NCBI RefSeq assembly: GCF_000182925.2
Contig: NC_026503.1
Coordinates: forward strand, 5,208,001 to 5,272,000
Source: Neurospora crassa OR74A
Lineage: Eukaryota; Ascomycota; Sordariomycetes; Sordariales; Sordariaceae
Length of the DNA stretch: 64,000 nt
Direction: 5' to 3'
Numbering within the stretch: position 1 is the stretch's first letter; each line of letters begins with the position of its first letter. The notes beneath the pieces were generated by a model, which was not told the DNA's origin, did no database searches, and worked only from the letters and a program-made list of their open reading frames with translations. This document shows positions 53,768 to 64,000 of the stretch, piece by piece. Made by a program: the position numbers and the translations under genes.

Positions 53768-56452
53768 ATGTTGCCCTCAAACCTCATCAGTATCTACGCT
53801 GAGTCCAAGCGAGACACCAATGCCATCGCTTCGTGGCTGGCCTCGAGCGCAAGAATATGCGGTTACCCGACCGAGAAACTTTCCCTCGGTTCCTGGAATT
53901 CGTCCCCATCTACAGAAGCAGCGAAGCCAACAGGACGCTTGAAGAGGAAAGCACGAGAACAGGCCGAGCAAGCGACTAGCTTTACCGCGACATCTATCAC
54001 CCCGCCAAAGCCCTACACACTAGCGGTTGCAGACTTCGTGCCGCTAGCTGAATTCATCGTGCGATCCAAGAGACCGGCCATCTCTGTGTCTCCGTCCGTG
54101 GTTTCCATCCTCAACCGTGCAATATCTGCGCGTTCGAACTTTGGGCAGCTTCTGGGAGAGCAGCAAGATACGATACTCGATCCACAAAGCGACGCCACAC
54201 ATCAACACTTTGTTGAAGTTTTGGAGAAAGTCAGAAAGATCCTCCTATCGAAGATGCCACCCGCGATCCCTACCGCAGATGAGGTGAACGGAGCCCAACA
54301 TCTATCAAATCAGTTTGGCCTTCTTCGAATTCAGCAGCCATCTCTCAACGTCGTCGACGCCGATCCCAGCATACCAAAGACCGAGAAAAAAAACAATCAC
54401 CCTGCGGCCGTTCAAGAAGACAAGACCGAATACATAGCAGAAGAGCCTTCCTCTCGCTCCGATGCAGTCGCTACCTACTGCATGCTATTCCAGGACATCA
54501 CAATCATCCGCGGAGCTGTCATGGACATCTGGGCGGGCGTCCGCGACGGCACCACCGACTATGTCGCAGCATCCATCGCCACCGACACCGCTATCGGCAT
54601 GATTCGAGACATTGCAGACACCGTGACTAGCGTGATGAAGCCTCATGGAGGGATCCTACACATCATGCGGCTGTTTCACATTGTCAGATGCAGAACTCGC
54701 GGCATCGACATGACAGCTGTCCGCTTCGAAGATCGTGAAAAATTACTTCACGACACGTACGGGCTGGCTCTGCACAACTTGATGCTTCCAAGCATGATGT
54801 TGAATACACTTATAGAGTTATCCACCACGCAAAATATGGGCTGTTGCCTCTCTCTACTAGACTATAGTGATGAGGACGCCATCTCTGGGGTTGGGTGGGA
54901 CAAAGATACAAAGTGGTTGAATCTTTGCGTCTCGGAGTGTACCATGCTCGCGGAAGGCTTTGAAGATGACGAAGGGCTTTATCCTGTGAGGGACATGTTC
55001 GTTCAAGGAGTGCAGGAGACGATGAACACGAAAGAGGTGCCGTTTTATGCAATTATCGCCGGCCAGCTCAACCTGGATATTCACCATGTCTTGGGGAAGA
55101 AGACAAAGGATGTTGCAAGGGAAGCTTTGAGGGAACTGTCGGAAATACGAAGGGATGTGTCGAGTATTCTCAACTGCCACGGCGAGGACAGTTATCTTGA
55201 GCATCAACTGAAGCTTCTGAACCTTGTTCTTTCCGATCCCGTCAAGCAAGTGAAGGATTGGTCCCTAGAACCCGGTTTACCTGTGGCCAAGGCTCACCAG
55301 ACCTTGGAGCTTTTACCCGTCTTGACAGGCCAATTGGTTCACCACTACCGAGTAGCCATTTACCAGTTTGCAATCAGGATTGCAACCGTGACGGGGTCAA
55401 TCCAATATGCGACACAGCTCTACCATGCCCTCCGCACAGAAAGCCTGGTCAAGGCAGAGTGGCCAGACCTGGACCACGCCCGAAAACTACTAGGCGAGTC
55501 AAGCTTCTACGTGGGAAGTCTTCCCAAGAACATTCCAGAGTACATGTCAAAGTTCTCTCTTCAAGCCGGCCTGTCTCCGGCAGCAAAGGCCCGACAAGGT
55601 CGAAGCAAGAAGAGGAGCAAGAGACAAGCTCGGGAAGCGGATAGGTCACAGTACACCACAGAAGGACCACGAATGATCGCTGACGGGGATGACCGCCTTC
55701 CTTTCTCCAAGAAGTTCATCAAGCTGCACGAGTCGAATTGGAAAAAGGAGTTGGAGGCGTGGTCGAGGGAACTTTTGCGGGATATCATCGCAACGGTGAA
55801 CATCGAGCCCATTACCCTCAGCAAGAGTGAAGGCAATTCGAGGAGCTCAAATAGCCAGGAGGATAAGAGTAACTCCCGGCTTCGGTGCGTACTCTTGAAG
55901 CTTGCTGAAACTTTGCACGATGAATCGCGCAGTCTTTGCTTCCCACTGCTCAAAGTGCACCAATCCTCATGGGAGTTATTGACAACCGCCCGCGATAGAT
56001 GCGGTCCTATGCTGCGCGCATACTTTCGCGAGCCTGACTTTGAGGATGACGAGTTGACTTGGTTCATCACCGGATACATCTTCTCGGCAGCGTGTAGAGC
56101 GCACGACAAGAATCGCATTGGCCTACCCTTGAAACAGGGTCCCGACTTGAGGCCGCTGAAGATGGCGGGTGAGGTCTGTGAGAGACTCTTGACTAGCAGG
56201 AGGGATTTTGGGACACGGGCTCTGCGGTGGATGCAAGGTGGTGGTAAATCTCCGCAACAAGATGTTGATGTAGTTGTTGGGCAACAAGCAATCGAGAACA
56301 CTTGCCTCAACGGTACGGGCGTCAAGGATAAAGAGCCTGGTGTTATATGCCACGAGATTACAGGGTCCAAGCATCATTCCGACAAAACAGGAGTTGAGGT
56401 TCAGGATTTGTACAAGACAAGTGTTGGGCAGACGCAGGTTGATACCGGTTAA
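53768..56452 (+). CDS. DUF6604-type fungal protein
   Basis: The protein is 894 aa, intron-free, with ATG at 53768. The N-terminus MLPSNLISIYAESKRDTNAIASWLASSARICGY matches, from memory, the start of fungal proteins with the DUF6604 domain (LP..L...Y..YK.DT...A.WLA..A..CGY). That domain would cover roughly residues 1-290 here, including TYCMLFQDITIIRGAVMDIWAGVRDGTTDYVAASIATDTAI. The middle and C-terminal parts are helical, with a basic cluster (RQGRSKKRSKRQAREADRS) that could be a nuclear localisation signal. No enzyme motif is visible. Function is unknown. The family is often expanded and variable among fungi. The long uninterrupted frame and even codon use make it a solid gene. Confidence 0.85.
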   Translation: MLPSNLISIYAESKRDTNAIASWLASSARICGYPTEKLSLGSWNSSPSTEAAKPTGRLKRKAREQAEQATSFTATSITPPKPYTLAVADFVPLAEFIVRSKRPAISVSPSVVSILNRAISARSNFGQLLGEQQDTILDPQSDATHQHFVEVLEKVRKILLSKMPPAIPTADEVNGAQHLSNQFGLLRIQQPSLNVVDADPSIPKTEKKNNHPAAVQEDKTEYIAEEPSSRSDAVATYCMLFQDITIIRGAVMDIWAGVRDGTTDYVAASIATDTAIGMIRDIADTVTSVMKPHGGILHIMRLFHIVRCRTRGIDMTAVRFEDREKLLHDTYGLALHNLMLPSMMLNTLIELSTTQNMGCCLSLLDYSDEDAISGVGWDKDTKWLNLCVSECTMLAEGFEDDEGLYPVRDMFVQGVQETMNTKEVPFYAIIAGQLNLDIHHVLGKKTKDVAREALRELSEIRRDVSSILNCHGEDSYLEHQLKLLNLVLSDPVKQVKDWSLEPGLPVAKAHQTLELLPVLTGQLVHHYRVAIYQFAIRIATVTGSIQYATQLYHALRTESLVKAEWPDLDHARKLLGESSFYVGSLPKNIPEYMSKFSLQAGLSPAAKARQGRSKKRSKRQAREADRSQYTTEGPRMIADGDDRLPFSKKFIKLHESNWKKELEAWSRELLRDIIATVNIEPITLSKSEGNSRSSNSQEDKSNSRLRCVLLKLAETLHDESRSLCFPLLKVHQSSWELLTTARDRCGPMLRAYFREPDFEDDELTWFITGYIFSAACRAHDKNRIGLPLKQGPDLRPLKMAGEVCERLLTSRRDFGTRALRWMQGGGKSPQQDVDVVVGQQAIENTCLNGTGVKDKEPGVICHEITGSKHHSDKTGVEVQDLYKTSVGQTQVDTG

Positions 56453-58345
56453 TCAGAGGGTAAAGGTACAGGGAATGTGGGTACAGGTACATATATCAGG
56501 ACTGCAAATTTCGAGGAACTTCCTCTAGGAATGTAACACAAGTACCTCTTGACAGACATGTGGAAACATGGGTATTGACGCTAGATGGAGTCCTTTGAGT
56601 GCGAAGATGGACGCGTAAAGAGAGAAGGCAAACCAGATGCGTTGACGCGATGTGAATGAAGAAATTGCACGAACGACTTGAGGATTTACGCAAGAGTGTC
56701 CTGAATCCCCAAGTGACCAATTCATCCTCACTAGAAAATGTCAATCTGGGCACCGACCGCGGGTTCGGTAGAGGTAATCGGGTTGAGGCCCGGGAAAATG
56801 CCAGGTGATGCCATAGATGATGTTGGGTTCGACGGATTCGACATGTTCCATTGTGTGAGACCATGGATGAAGAATCTTGGCCCTTGAAGAGGGAAACGCA
56901 GAGCCGGAAGAGTAGTAGGTACCGAACAGTCGCTCATCGCGATGTTGTAATGCTGATAGATTGCAGATAGGTAGTTGGCGGGATCGCTTAGTCGCGAGCA
57001 TCAACGTGAGTAAGCACATTGCAGCTGATGTTGACGCTTTCAGGCGTTACAGTGATGCCGTTCTGTTGGTAAAATGGCGGGGCATTCGTCTCTGGCCTAG
57101 TCGACACGCTGAGGGACCGAAGTGGAAGCTTGCGGCAGAATGACAGGCGGGGTTCACTTGCCGAACGGGTGGCGGGCGGGTGCTTCCACTTGTTGGATCA
57201 TCTTGTGCCACAAACTTCCCCGCCTTGGTTTCTAGGAATCTCTGCTTTATGCGTTCCCTTCCCTACCTACCTCTACCGGCAGTACTTTCTGCTCCCATTC
57301 GAGATCTCAGTTATTCACTGGAACGAGGCGACGATTCGAAAAGAAAGACTCCATTCAGAAGAGCACTAGCTCGGGCTGCTAGGGCTCAACACAGCGACAA
57401 CCACCTTGCCTGTACACGGGCTACAAGGATGATCATCTATCATTTATCCAATGCCCGTCCATATGGGATTTCCGTGTATTTGGGTAAGATATTCCGAACG
57501 GCGTCTCTTCGGTACAACCCTCCATCTTCTGTTTACCCGTCCCTGTCAACCTTCCAACCCAGTCGCATATCTCGTCTTACCCCGCACTCAACTCTCTCCC
57601 ACGTTTTTCCCCGGCTCGCAGGGTCCACGGATCAACATCTTGTCGCTTTGGTAGCTACCTCTAACCTTGTGAGAACAGAACAGTCTAGGTCCGTCAAGAG
57701 CAAGCTGTACATCGATGTGGGACCCATACAACGCAATTGTATACAGACACAACAAGCCTAGTCGACCGGGAAACGAGCCATGACGGGCATCCGCATATAC
57801 CTCCACTCTCCGCGTTCGCGACAACACACCTCCGATCTCAGTCGGTTACTCTGCTGCACCGCTGGTTAGTTAGTCGCACCATACGGACGGCCCAGCCAGA
57901 GCAATACCTACCTACCTCTGAACGACTACTCACTACTCACTACAAGATAGTCGGCTTCGTACGCTGCGCGAGGCCCTATTCCCACCACTTCAATAGCACG
58001 TACGTAACCAGTGAGGGAAACCTGATCGGTGACGATATGCTTGGCCAACATGTTGGTCTCGAAACAGCCGCTCAGATGGTAAGCTTTTGCCGATGATCAA
58101 AGCAAGGCACTGCCCTACGTGGCTTGCTTCCTCGAGTGTGTTTGCTTGCGGCTATTGTACTAGCTTCTAGCCAGTCTTTAGCCATCCAGGAAGTCTGCTT
58201 TGGTTTTTTCCGGCTTCCATTTTGCCGCTGGAGATGTTGGGCGGGGAAGAAGTCGATGATGAAAATGTTGTCGACTTCCTCGAAGGTCGAGAGCTTGTCC
58301 ATCTCCTCGGCCCTCTGTACTTGACCCCGACTGTCCAGGAGCATT
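56453..58345. other. Intergenic
   Basis: A 1.9-kb gap. A plus-strand frame of 193 codons at 57180-57761 begins without ATG and looks like random Ser/Pro/Thr-rich sequence. CTACCTACCTCTACC lies at about 57263-57277. No gene supported. Confidence 0.45.
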
Positions 58346-60297
58346 ATGGCTCTTGTTCGATATCTTGCAGCCCATCTGGCGGCAGCAGGCTTAATTGTCA
58401 CTGGAGCCGTACTGGCAAGTCCTTTCAGCAACGCTGTCCACGATGCCGACATCGCCACCGACTTTGTCTCCGAGCTTACGCAGAATATCACTGCCTTTCA
58501 CCAAGAGCACCAGCAACTACCTCTACACAAGCATGCTCTTGTCTGTAGCCAGTCTTCGTCCCTCACGGTTGATGTAGGCTACGCCAAGTACCAAGGCCGA
58601 CAAAATTCCGCTACCGGCGTGAATGTTTGGAAAGGGTAAGAAGCGCCAGTCCTACATCGACTTCTGAGCCTGTGCTTCATGCGGCTTACTGACAGCGTAT
58701 GGCTAGAATCCGGTATGCAACTGCTGCAAGATGGCAACCGCCGCGTCTTCCACCGCCGCATCCCAATGCCCCCATCACTCAAGCGACGAAACAAAGTGCT
58801 CAGTGCCCGAATTCCAGCCCATCTGTGGGCGGTTCATCCCAAATTGAGGACGATGAGGACTGCCTTTTCCTCAACGTCTATGCCCCCGCCAAGGCGCAAA
58901 ACCTCCCTGCCCTTGTCTGGATTCATGGTGGGGGCTACGGCTTGGGAAACAACGTTCAGGACATGACCGAGATCATCAACGCAAACAACCAAGGCTTCCT
59001 TGTCGTCTCCATCCAGTACCGCCTCGGCGCCTTTGGCTTCCTTGCTTCACAAGAAGTCAAGAACAAGGGTGTTGTCAATGCTGGCCTCCTCGACCAGGCC
59101 TTTGCTCTCGCATGGGTCAAGCTGTTCATCTGCAAATTTGGCGGCAACCCACTAGCTGTCACTATCGCAGGCGAGTCCGCTGGCGCCGGCTCCGTCATGT
59201 ATCACAACCTTGCCGTCAACGGTACTCTGGGTCCGCTTCTATTCGACAAATCCATTGTCAACTCGCCCTACCTTCCATTCCAGTACAACTACAACGATGC
59301 TATCCCTACTTCTAGATACTATGCCTTCGCTCAAGCTGCCGGTTGTCCCAGCAGTGGGGACGTGTTCGCCTGTCTTCAAAGCAAAGATTCGGCCACACTA
59401 CAACAAGCTAACTACGTTGTCACTAACCAAGCTCCTCATGGCTACTGGGCTTTCTACCCCGTCACCGACCACGCCTACATTATGAGTCTTGCCAGCCAAC
59501 AGCTTGCCGACAAGCAAGTGAACGGTATGAAGCTTCTCGTTGGGTTCAATGCTAACGAAGGCCCTCTGTTTGTCCCCAACAACATCGACACCGAGTCACA
59601 ACTCGCCGAATGGCTCAAGGTGGAGTTTCCCAAGTTGTCCGCGACCCAAATCAACTCCATCCTCACCGCGAACCCCAACAGTAACCCAACTAACCGCGCG
59701 GGCCCCTTCTTTGAAACGAACGGTCTTTCCGGCGCCAACGCGCTGAACATGTCTGGTGGTGCCAACGGCCAACAACAGCGCGGCTACAACATCTACGCCG
59801 AAGCCACCTTTGTCTGCCCAGCCTACTGGTTTGCCTCTGCATTCACCGGCTCTAGCGCTAAGAAGGCCTACACATACCAATACTCCGTCCCCTTTGCCCG
59901 GCACGGCACCGACATCGCCGGCTACTTTGGTCCGCAGACCGAGAACCAATCTAACGACTTCGTTCTTGCCTTCCGTCGCATCTGGGGTAACTTCATCATT
60001 ACTGGCAACCCATCCATCACCAGCCTGCTCGCCAACGGACAGTCAACGGGGACTACGAGCGCACATCCTGTTGCGGCTTGGCCGGCTTGGACCGAGAGTG
60101 CTCCAAAGTTGGTGAATCTGAATGAGACAGGTGGTGTGCAGTACCAGGCACCGACGCAATGGGGTTTCAATGTGACGCAGTTCAAGGATCCCGGCTTAGA
60201 GAATGCTATTGCTATCGTGGATGCTAACTCGTGGGAGGGAGGGAGAGGGCAGAGGTGCGCCTTCTGGAAGCAATTAGCTCCTAGCATTCCGGCGTAG
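58346..60297 (+). CDS. Secreted type-B carboxylesterase/lipase
   Basis: Two exons, join(58346..58635, 58707..60297), give 626 aa. The 71-nt intron (GTAAGA, CTGAC, CTAG) rejoins inside the family motif WKGIRYA. The protein is an alpha/beta-hydrolase of the cholinesterase/carboxylesterase type, hydrolysing esters outside the cell. The signal peptide is MALVRYLAAHLAAAGLIVTGAVLA. Key motifs are EDCLFLNVYAP, the oxyanion hole IHGGGYGLG, the nucleophile Ser254 in GESAGAGS, VGFNANEGPLF with the likely acid residue, and ARHGTDIAGYFG with the likely catalytic His. Length and Cys pattern fit fungal secreted members. The preferred substrate cannot be told. Confidence 0.9.
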
Positions 60298-60909
60298 ATG
60301 ACTGCATAAGGATGACGAGGCGATGGTTTGAACGTACTTTAGCCAACCTCTTACCTCAAAGTGTATACCAGCTCAATACCATGCTCTCTGGTTGCTCCAT
60401 CTTGTCCTGTGCGCCTCGCTCCAATGGAAGGGATCAGCCTAGCTCGCGGAGAGTAGGTTACTTGGATACTAATCACTTGCCTTACTTTTAGCAATAACAG
60501 AGTCATCAACATATACGCATCCTAGGACTGTCAGGATGTCTCTTAACGGAACATAGGAAGCGAAGCCAGCGTTTGCGTTGATGACTTCTCGGCAGTCGCT
60601 AGACCATGGGTCACAAGGCGGTTCTGCACGTGGTGATGGTGCATTGGGTGATGGGATGGCGGGCACTGCTGTCGCCAGGCCGGCCAGCCAGAACAAGATG
60701 TCAACTTGATGCAATGTGCAACAAACTACGGTGATAAGAATGATGTTCCGTTGCAGACTATTATGCCGACCGGTTATATGACATATCTCGTTACTGGGTT
60801 CGCAAGGTCCTAGACAAAGATCAACGCATGTTCATTTCCCCTTGCTGCTTTTCCGGCTTCATTTCCTGTCATAGACGTCTCCCGCATCATGGTGTCATCG
60901 CACCTCTAC
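60298..60909. other. Mostly intergenic
   Basis: The gap between the convergent carboxylesterase and DUF1993 genes holds only the weak candidate exon at 60469-60714 described separately. Confidence 0.4.
60469..60714 (-). CDS. Possible exon of a small secreted protein
   Basis: A minus-strand frame reads a hydrophobic run (ILFWLAGLATAVPA) followed by a Pro/Ser-rich segment and PCDPWSSDCREVINANAGF...LTVLGCVYVDD, which resembles a signal peptide plus mature small cysteine protein. There is no in-frame ATG at or just upstream of the hydrophobic run. The 3' end contains a good donor (GTAAGGC), so missing exons on both sides are possible. It could equally be a chance frame or a decayed gene. Confidence 0.25.
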   Translation of the reverse strand: MHQVDILFWLAGLATAVPAIPSPNAPSPRAEPPCDPWSSDCREVINANAGFASYVPLRDILTVLGCVYVDDSVIAKSKASD

Positions 60910-61506
60910 TTAGGCAACAAAGTTGCGCGCCAGGAAGCTCTGGATATAATCTTTTTTGCCGAGCGGCACGCCCTTGCTCCTGAGAATCGCATACGCGGTC
61001 TGCACATGGAAGAAGAAGTTGGGGATACTGTGTCCGAGGACAGTGCCCTTGCCAGTGCTCTTAAGGGTCTTGGGACCGAGGACCCTATCAAATGTTCGCG
61101 TTAGTATGTTCCGTTTTCAGTTATAACGACAGAACATCCCTTCGACTCACAGGTCAGCCGGCTGCTCAGCAAAAGCATCAATGACGTTAGCATCCGCCTC
61201 CTCTACAAGCTTTTGCGCCTTCGCAATTCGCTCCCTCAACTCCGCTATCGTGGTCTCCTTATCTTCCCATTGCTGGAATACCTGTCCCTGAAGACGGCCG
61301 AGCGTGCGGTTTACGTGTTTTGTAGCGTTCTGAATCTGGAACGTGAATGGCTTCATATCCTCTACGAGGCGGGCGTTGGGGTACTCGGCATCTGCGGAAA
61401 GGCCTTGAGAAGAGGCATATTGCTCGGCGACATCGATAATATGAGAGAGAGTGTCGAGGCCATTGGAGAAGGTTGAAAGGACGAGCTCCGAGAGTTGGAT
61501 GGACAT
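60910..61506 (-). CDS. DUF1993 domain protein
   Basis: Two exons, complement(join(60910..61084, 61151..61506)), give 176 aa. The 66-nt intron has GTGAGT, ACTAAC and ATAG. The start at ATG 61506 (MSIQLSELVLSTFSNGLDTLSHI) agrees with the family. Conserved blocks include YPNARLVEDMKPFTFQIQNATKHVNRT, WEDKETTIAELRERIAKA and, in exon 2, GHSIPNFFFHVQTAYAILRSKGVPLGKKDYI. DUF1993 proteins are small helical-bundle proteins of the DinB-like type, found in bacteria and fungi, without a settled function. The gene is intact and full length. Confidence 0.88.
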
Positions 61507-62065
61507 AGTAGGTAGCCAAGCTTGGCAATAGTAAGGTGAGACGTTGTTGATGTTCACTTGTCGAATTCGGGATTAGTTGTGGAATTCGGAGGATAGAGTG
61601 GAGATAAGGAGAATGAAGGTTTATTGAGGTAGAATGGAAATGGATGATGAGGATAAGTAGAGGTAGCGTAGGTAAGGAACGTTACATTTCAGTTACGTCG
61701 ACGGAATGCGACGCTGACATTCGAATTCACATTGGAACTTCATGTTTGGAAGGCACTGATGCTTGAGCCACCAACACTGCGGATCGAACCCGTCAGGTGC
61801 CTCTGCAATAACAACGCCATCCATTCGAGACAGGCGTCTAGCGTGGTTCTACGGGTCGCTCCGAACCTCCAGAGCCACACGAGCTACCTCCAAGACCTGC
61901 GTGTTACTGAACTTGAACGGCTACGCCGGTGCACCAAGGCCAGACGACCAGCGGTAGGAGCTGGGTCACTGGATTAACATCGCACGACTGTGGCCTGTCT
62001 TCGAGGCTTGGAAGTGACTGGCATGAACATTTCGTAATGGCGAAAAGCAAAAAGGCACCATCAAC
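61507..62065. other. Intergenic
   Basis: Promoter of the DUF1993 gene and 3' side of the 62066 gene. Nothing else recognised. Confidence 0.45.
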
Positions 62066-62482
62066 CTAAGCTTTCGATTCCCTTTCGTCTACCGACTTGC
62101 CTGGAACACAGGTTGCACATGAGACTCCACGCTTTGCCATCTCCTCGTTATGTGCCAGCATTCTAGCTTTGTCCTCCTCCGTAAATATCTTCGGAACATT
62201 CTCCGCATCGGGGTGAAACATGTCCCAACGGGACACGTTGCGGCCGTCGGCGGTACGCAGTCTCTCGGGAAGCGGCAGACCATCGTAGTATTCTCTTATC
62301 TGAGCTGGGTTAAGGCCAACCGCGTCGAGAACATTGCGTTCGGCGTCAAAACTACGGAGCACGCCATCGAGGCCCAACGCACTTATGCCCTGTCCGTCCC
62401 TCTTCATTGATCTCCGGATATCGCTCAGAGACTTGTCGTCGCTTACGGGCTGTTGGTCAGTAGCGACTTGGGGCGTAGTCAT
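62066..62482 (-). CDS. Small conserved hypothetical protein
   Basis: The protein is 138 aa, intron-free, with ATG at 62482. It is rich in charged residues and has an ordered look: SLSDIRRSMKRDGQGISALGLDGVLRSFDAERNVLDAVGLNP, then IREYYDGLPLPERLRTADGRNV, FHPDAENVPKIFTEEDKARM and a late Cys-Ala-Thr-Cys. The regular codon use and absence of low complexity support a real gene. I do not recognise the family; it may be a fungal-specific cytosolic protein. No signal peptide or membrane segment. Confidence 0.65.
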   Translation of the reverse strand: MTTPQVATDQQPVSDDKSLSDIRRSMKRDGQGISALGLDGVLRSFDAERNVLDAVGLNPAQIREYYDGLPLPERLRTADGRNVSRWDMFHPDAENVPKIFTEEDKARMLAHNEEMAKRGVSCATCVPGKSVDERESKA

Positions 62483-64000
62483 GGAGTTCTATTGTTGATA
62501 AATATGATGGTTAGCATAAGGTACATGTGTTGACAATCAGGAGTTTGAGGCGCACTTGCCGCCGGTTTGCCTGCCATATTGCTAGCGAGTTGATACAGAG
62601 GTACCTAGAGGTAATGACGGCGCGGCTTGAATGTTTCGAGCAAGAAATATGTTTTCCAAATGCGTAGTAATGCGATGGGGCAGCTAAAGGGGAGTATAGG
62701 AGCTTGTGAAGCATGTAGTGATAGTAGAAGTGGTTGGATTAGAAGTAACTAGGAAGGCGTCGGAGGTGCGGGCGGTGCAACGTGTAGATGAGAGTAGTGG
62801 AAAGTTGGAGCGTCGAAAGATCGTGCTGATGGTGATGATGATTCGAGTAGTGACTGTAGTGGTGGCGGGAGACAAGGGGACAGCACCAGCCGCAGCAGTG
62901 ACGACCTTGACTGGTCGTAGACTCGTAGTAAGCAAAGCGTGGAGGGGTGGACGGAGTGGGGCGAAACGAACGAGGAGGGGAGACCCGGGGGCGTGTGGTA
63001 GCATTGGTGTGTCGCTAAGTAGCCCCCGGAACTGATCCCAATTGGACTACGTTCACTAAGGCCTCAATGCAACCTGTTGCCAGTTGGCTCGGGGGGTCGG
63101 CGCTGTATACCGAATCTTACATGTGTACCTAACGTCCCCACAGCCGCATAGTGGTTCTTTGATACCTCTAGGCAAACTGATGGCAGGCGCTTGACAGAGT
63201 TCAACAGCAGCTACCCCGACATATATTGCCAGTTGTACCGGTGAAGCTCGCTATGAGTTCATTTACAGTCTATCAACTACCTAGGTACCTGTTGATATTC
63301 TCTTGATGGTCTGTTCTCGTCCGTTGTCTCCGTCTGCTCTGGGCCAAGACTGGAGTTTCCGGATAAACCGACATCAGTCATGGCAAGTGCCAAGGGCTGA
63401 GGCTCTTTCAGGGCAATTACAACCCAGCCCTTGTAGGTAGGCATTTCTTCTGAGCAGACCATTTTCCGGCGCTTTGTTCGAACTCTGCTACCCTACCACG
63501 CGAAAAGGACAGTGCAATACCACAAACATCCAACAGGTAGGACCCGGCAATGAGTGGCAGTCGCATTAGAATACGAACTCGCTACCAGGGACCCTAGTCA
63601 ATGTGGTATGTTAAAAGTGAATCACACAGTCGGCCGGTGCCATCATGTCAGCTTGGGGGCCAGTTTTGCTCCAACCAGCATCTATAGGTAGGTATCCACC
63701 GTTTCTCAAGGCGAGGTGTAGAGGTAGGCACGGTCATCGTTCCCAAGAGTTTCACTGTTTGGCTCGTTGGTACTCATGTATGTACGTTGAACAAGCAATC
63801 CGAATGGTCGCACTAATGCGATTGGTAGGTACCTAGAAAGACCATACATCTAGATCCCTGGGGCTGTCAACGCTATACTGTACGAGACGCAGCCCCTCCC
63901 CCAATGAAGCCGGACTGTCGTAGTCATGAAGGAAGCCTTGCCTGGCTCAGTTCCTGCTCCAGCATCTTCTTTTCATCATGTTGACCCACGTTGTCTTGAC
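62483..64000. other. Intergenic, right end of window
   Basis: Contains CTACCTAGGTACCTG (63277-63291) and GGTAGGTACCTAG (63824-63836). A 61-codon minus-strand frame at 63277-63462 begins with ATG but overlaps one of these motifs and has no domain. No gene supported. Confidence 0.45.

Noticed and set aside
55561-56370. 269-codon minus-strand open frame
   Set aside because: Antisense to the DUF6604-type gene, no recognisable motif.
57180-57761. 193-codon plus-strand frame
   Set aside because: Starts at GTG, has random-looking Ser/Pro/Arg composition and no conserved motif.
61750-61860. Possible tRNA-like stretch (GATCGAACCCG)
   Set aside because: A B-box-like string is present, but no matching A-box, acceptor stem or terminator could be found.
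1-64000. CRISPR array, bacterial operons, riboswitches
   Set aside because: The window is fungal nuclear DNA. The only regularly repeated short units are microsatellites and the CCTA-type motifs, with no spacer structure.

Overview
The window is nuclear DNA of a filamentous ascomycete, most likely a Sordariales fungus close to Neurospora or Sordaria. Four things point there. Short introns (61-303 nt in the models below, most under 210) carry GT...CTAAC/CTGAC...AG signals. The coding sequences resemble Pezizomycotina families (Atg17, ERG24/erg-3, AA9-CBM1, GH3, DUF1993, DUF6604-like). An AT-rich block shows the signature of repeat-induced point mutation (RIP): CpA and TpG are scarce while CpG and CpC survive. 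Finally, short TACCTAGGTA / GGTACCTCTAGAGG motifs are scattered between genes. I cannot fix the species from sequence alone.

Layout. 1 to about 6650 is a RIP-degraded, gene-less repeat block with a sharp right edge. 8.2-9.9 kb holds the RIO1 kinase (minus). 11.0-12.5 kb holds two small cysteine-rich genes. 13.9-15.6 kb is atg17 (minus). 16.2-23.4 kb is a cluster of F-box-like paralogues in different states of decay, with one small secreted-protein gene inside it. 23.6-27.1 kb encodes a long proline-rich protein ending in a riboflavin-kinase-like domain. 27.3-28.1 kb is a conserved hypothetical gene. 29.3-30.8 kb is the C-14 sterol reductase. 31.9-33.2 kb is an Mrl1-like sorting receptor. 34.7-35.9 kb is an AA9 polysaccharide monooxygenase with a CBM1. 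36.5-40.5 kb is gene-poor, with three more members of the cysteine-rich family and a 635-bp MITE-like element. 42.3-43.8 kb is an MDR oxidoreductase. 44.7-46.2 kb encodes a secreted PAN/apple-like protein. 47.1-50.1 kb is a GH3 beta-glucosidase. A tRNA-Trp lies at 52.3 kb. 53.8-56.5 kb encodes a DUF6604-like protein, 58.3-60.3 kb a secreted type-B carboxylesterase, 60.9-61.5 kb a DUF1993 protein, and 62.1-62.5 kb a small conserved protein.

Functional themes. The housekeeping genes cover 40S ribosome maturation, autophagy, ergosterol synthesis and vacuolar sorting. The secreted genes (AA9-CBM1, GH3 beta-glucosidase, carboxylesterase, PAN-like protein) suit growth on plant biomass. The AA9 promoter carries three CRE-1-type motifs, consistent with carbon catabolite repression.

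Most interesting signal: five unannotated, intron-free genes of 78-92 codons at 11.1, 12.3, 36.6, 38.1 and 40.3 kb. They share the rigid start M-C-x8-C-x2-G-x2-C, two middle cysteines and a C-terminal C-x2-C, and they lack signal peptides. They look like a local family of cytosolic, probably zinc-binding miniproteins of unknown function. The family is interleaved with short palindromic repeats and the MITE.
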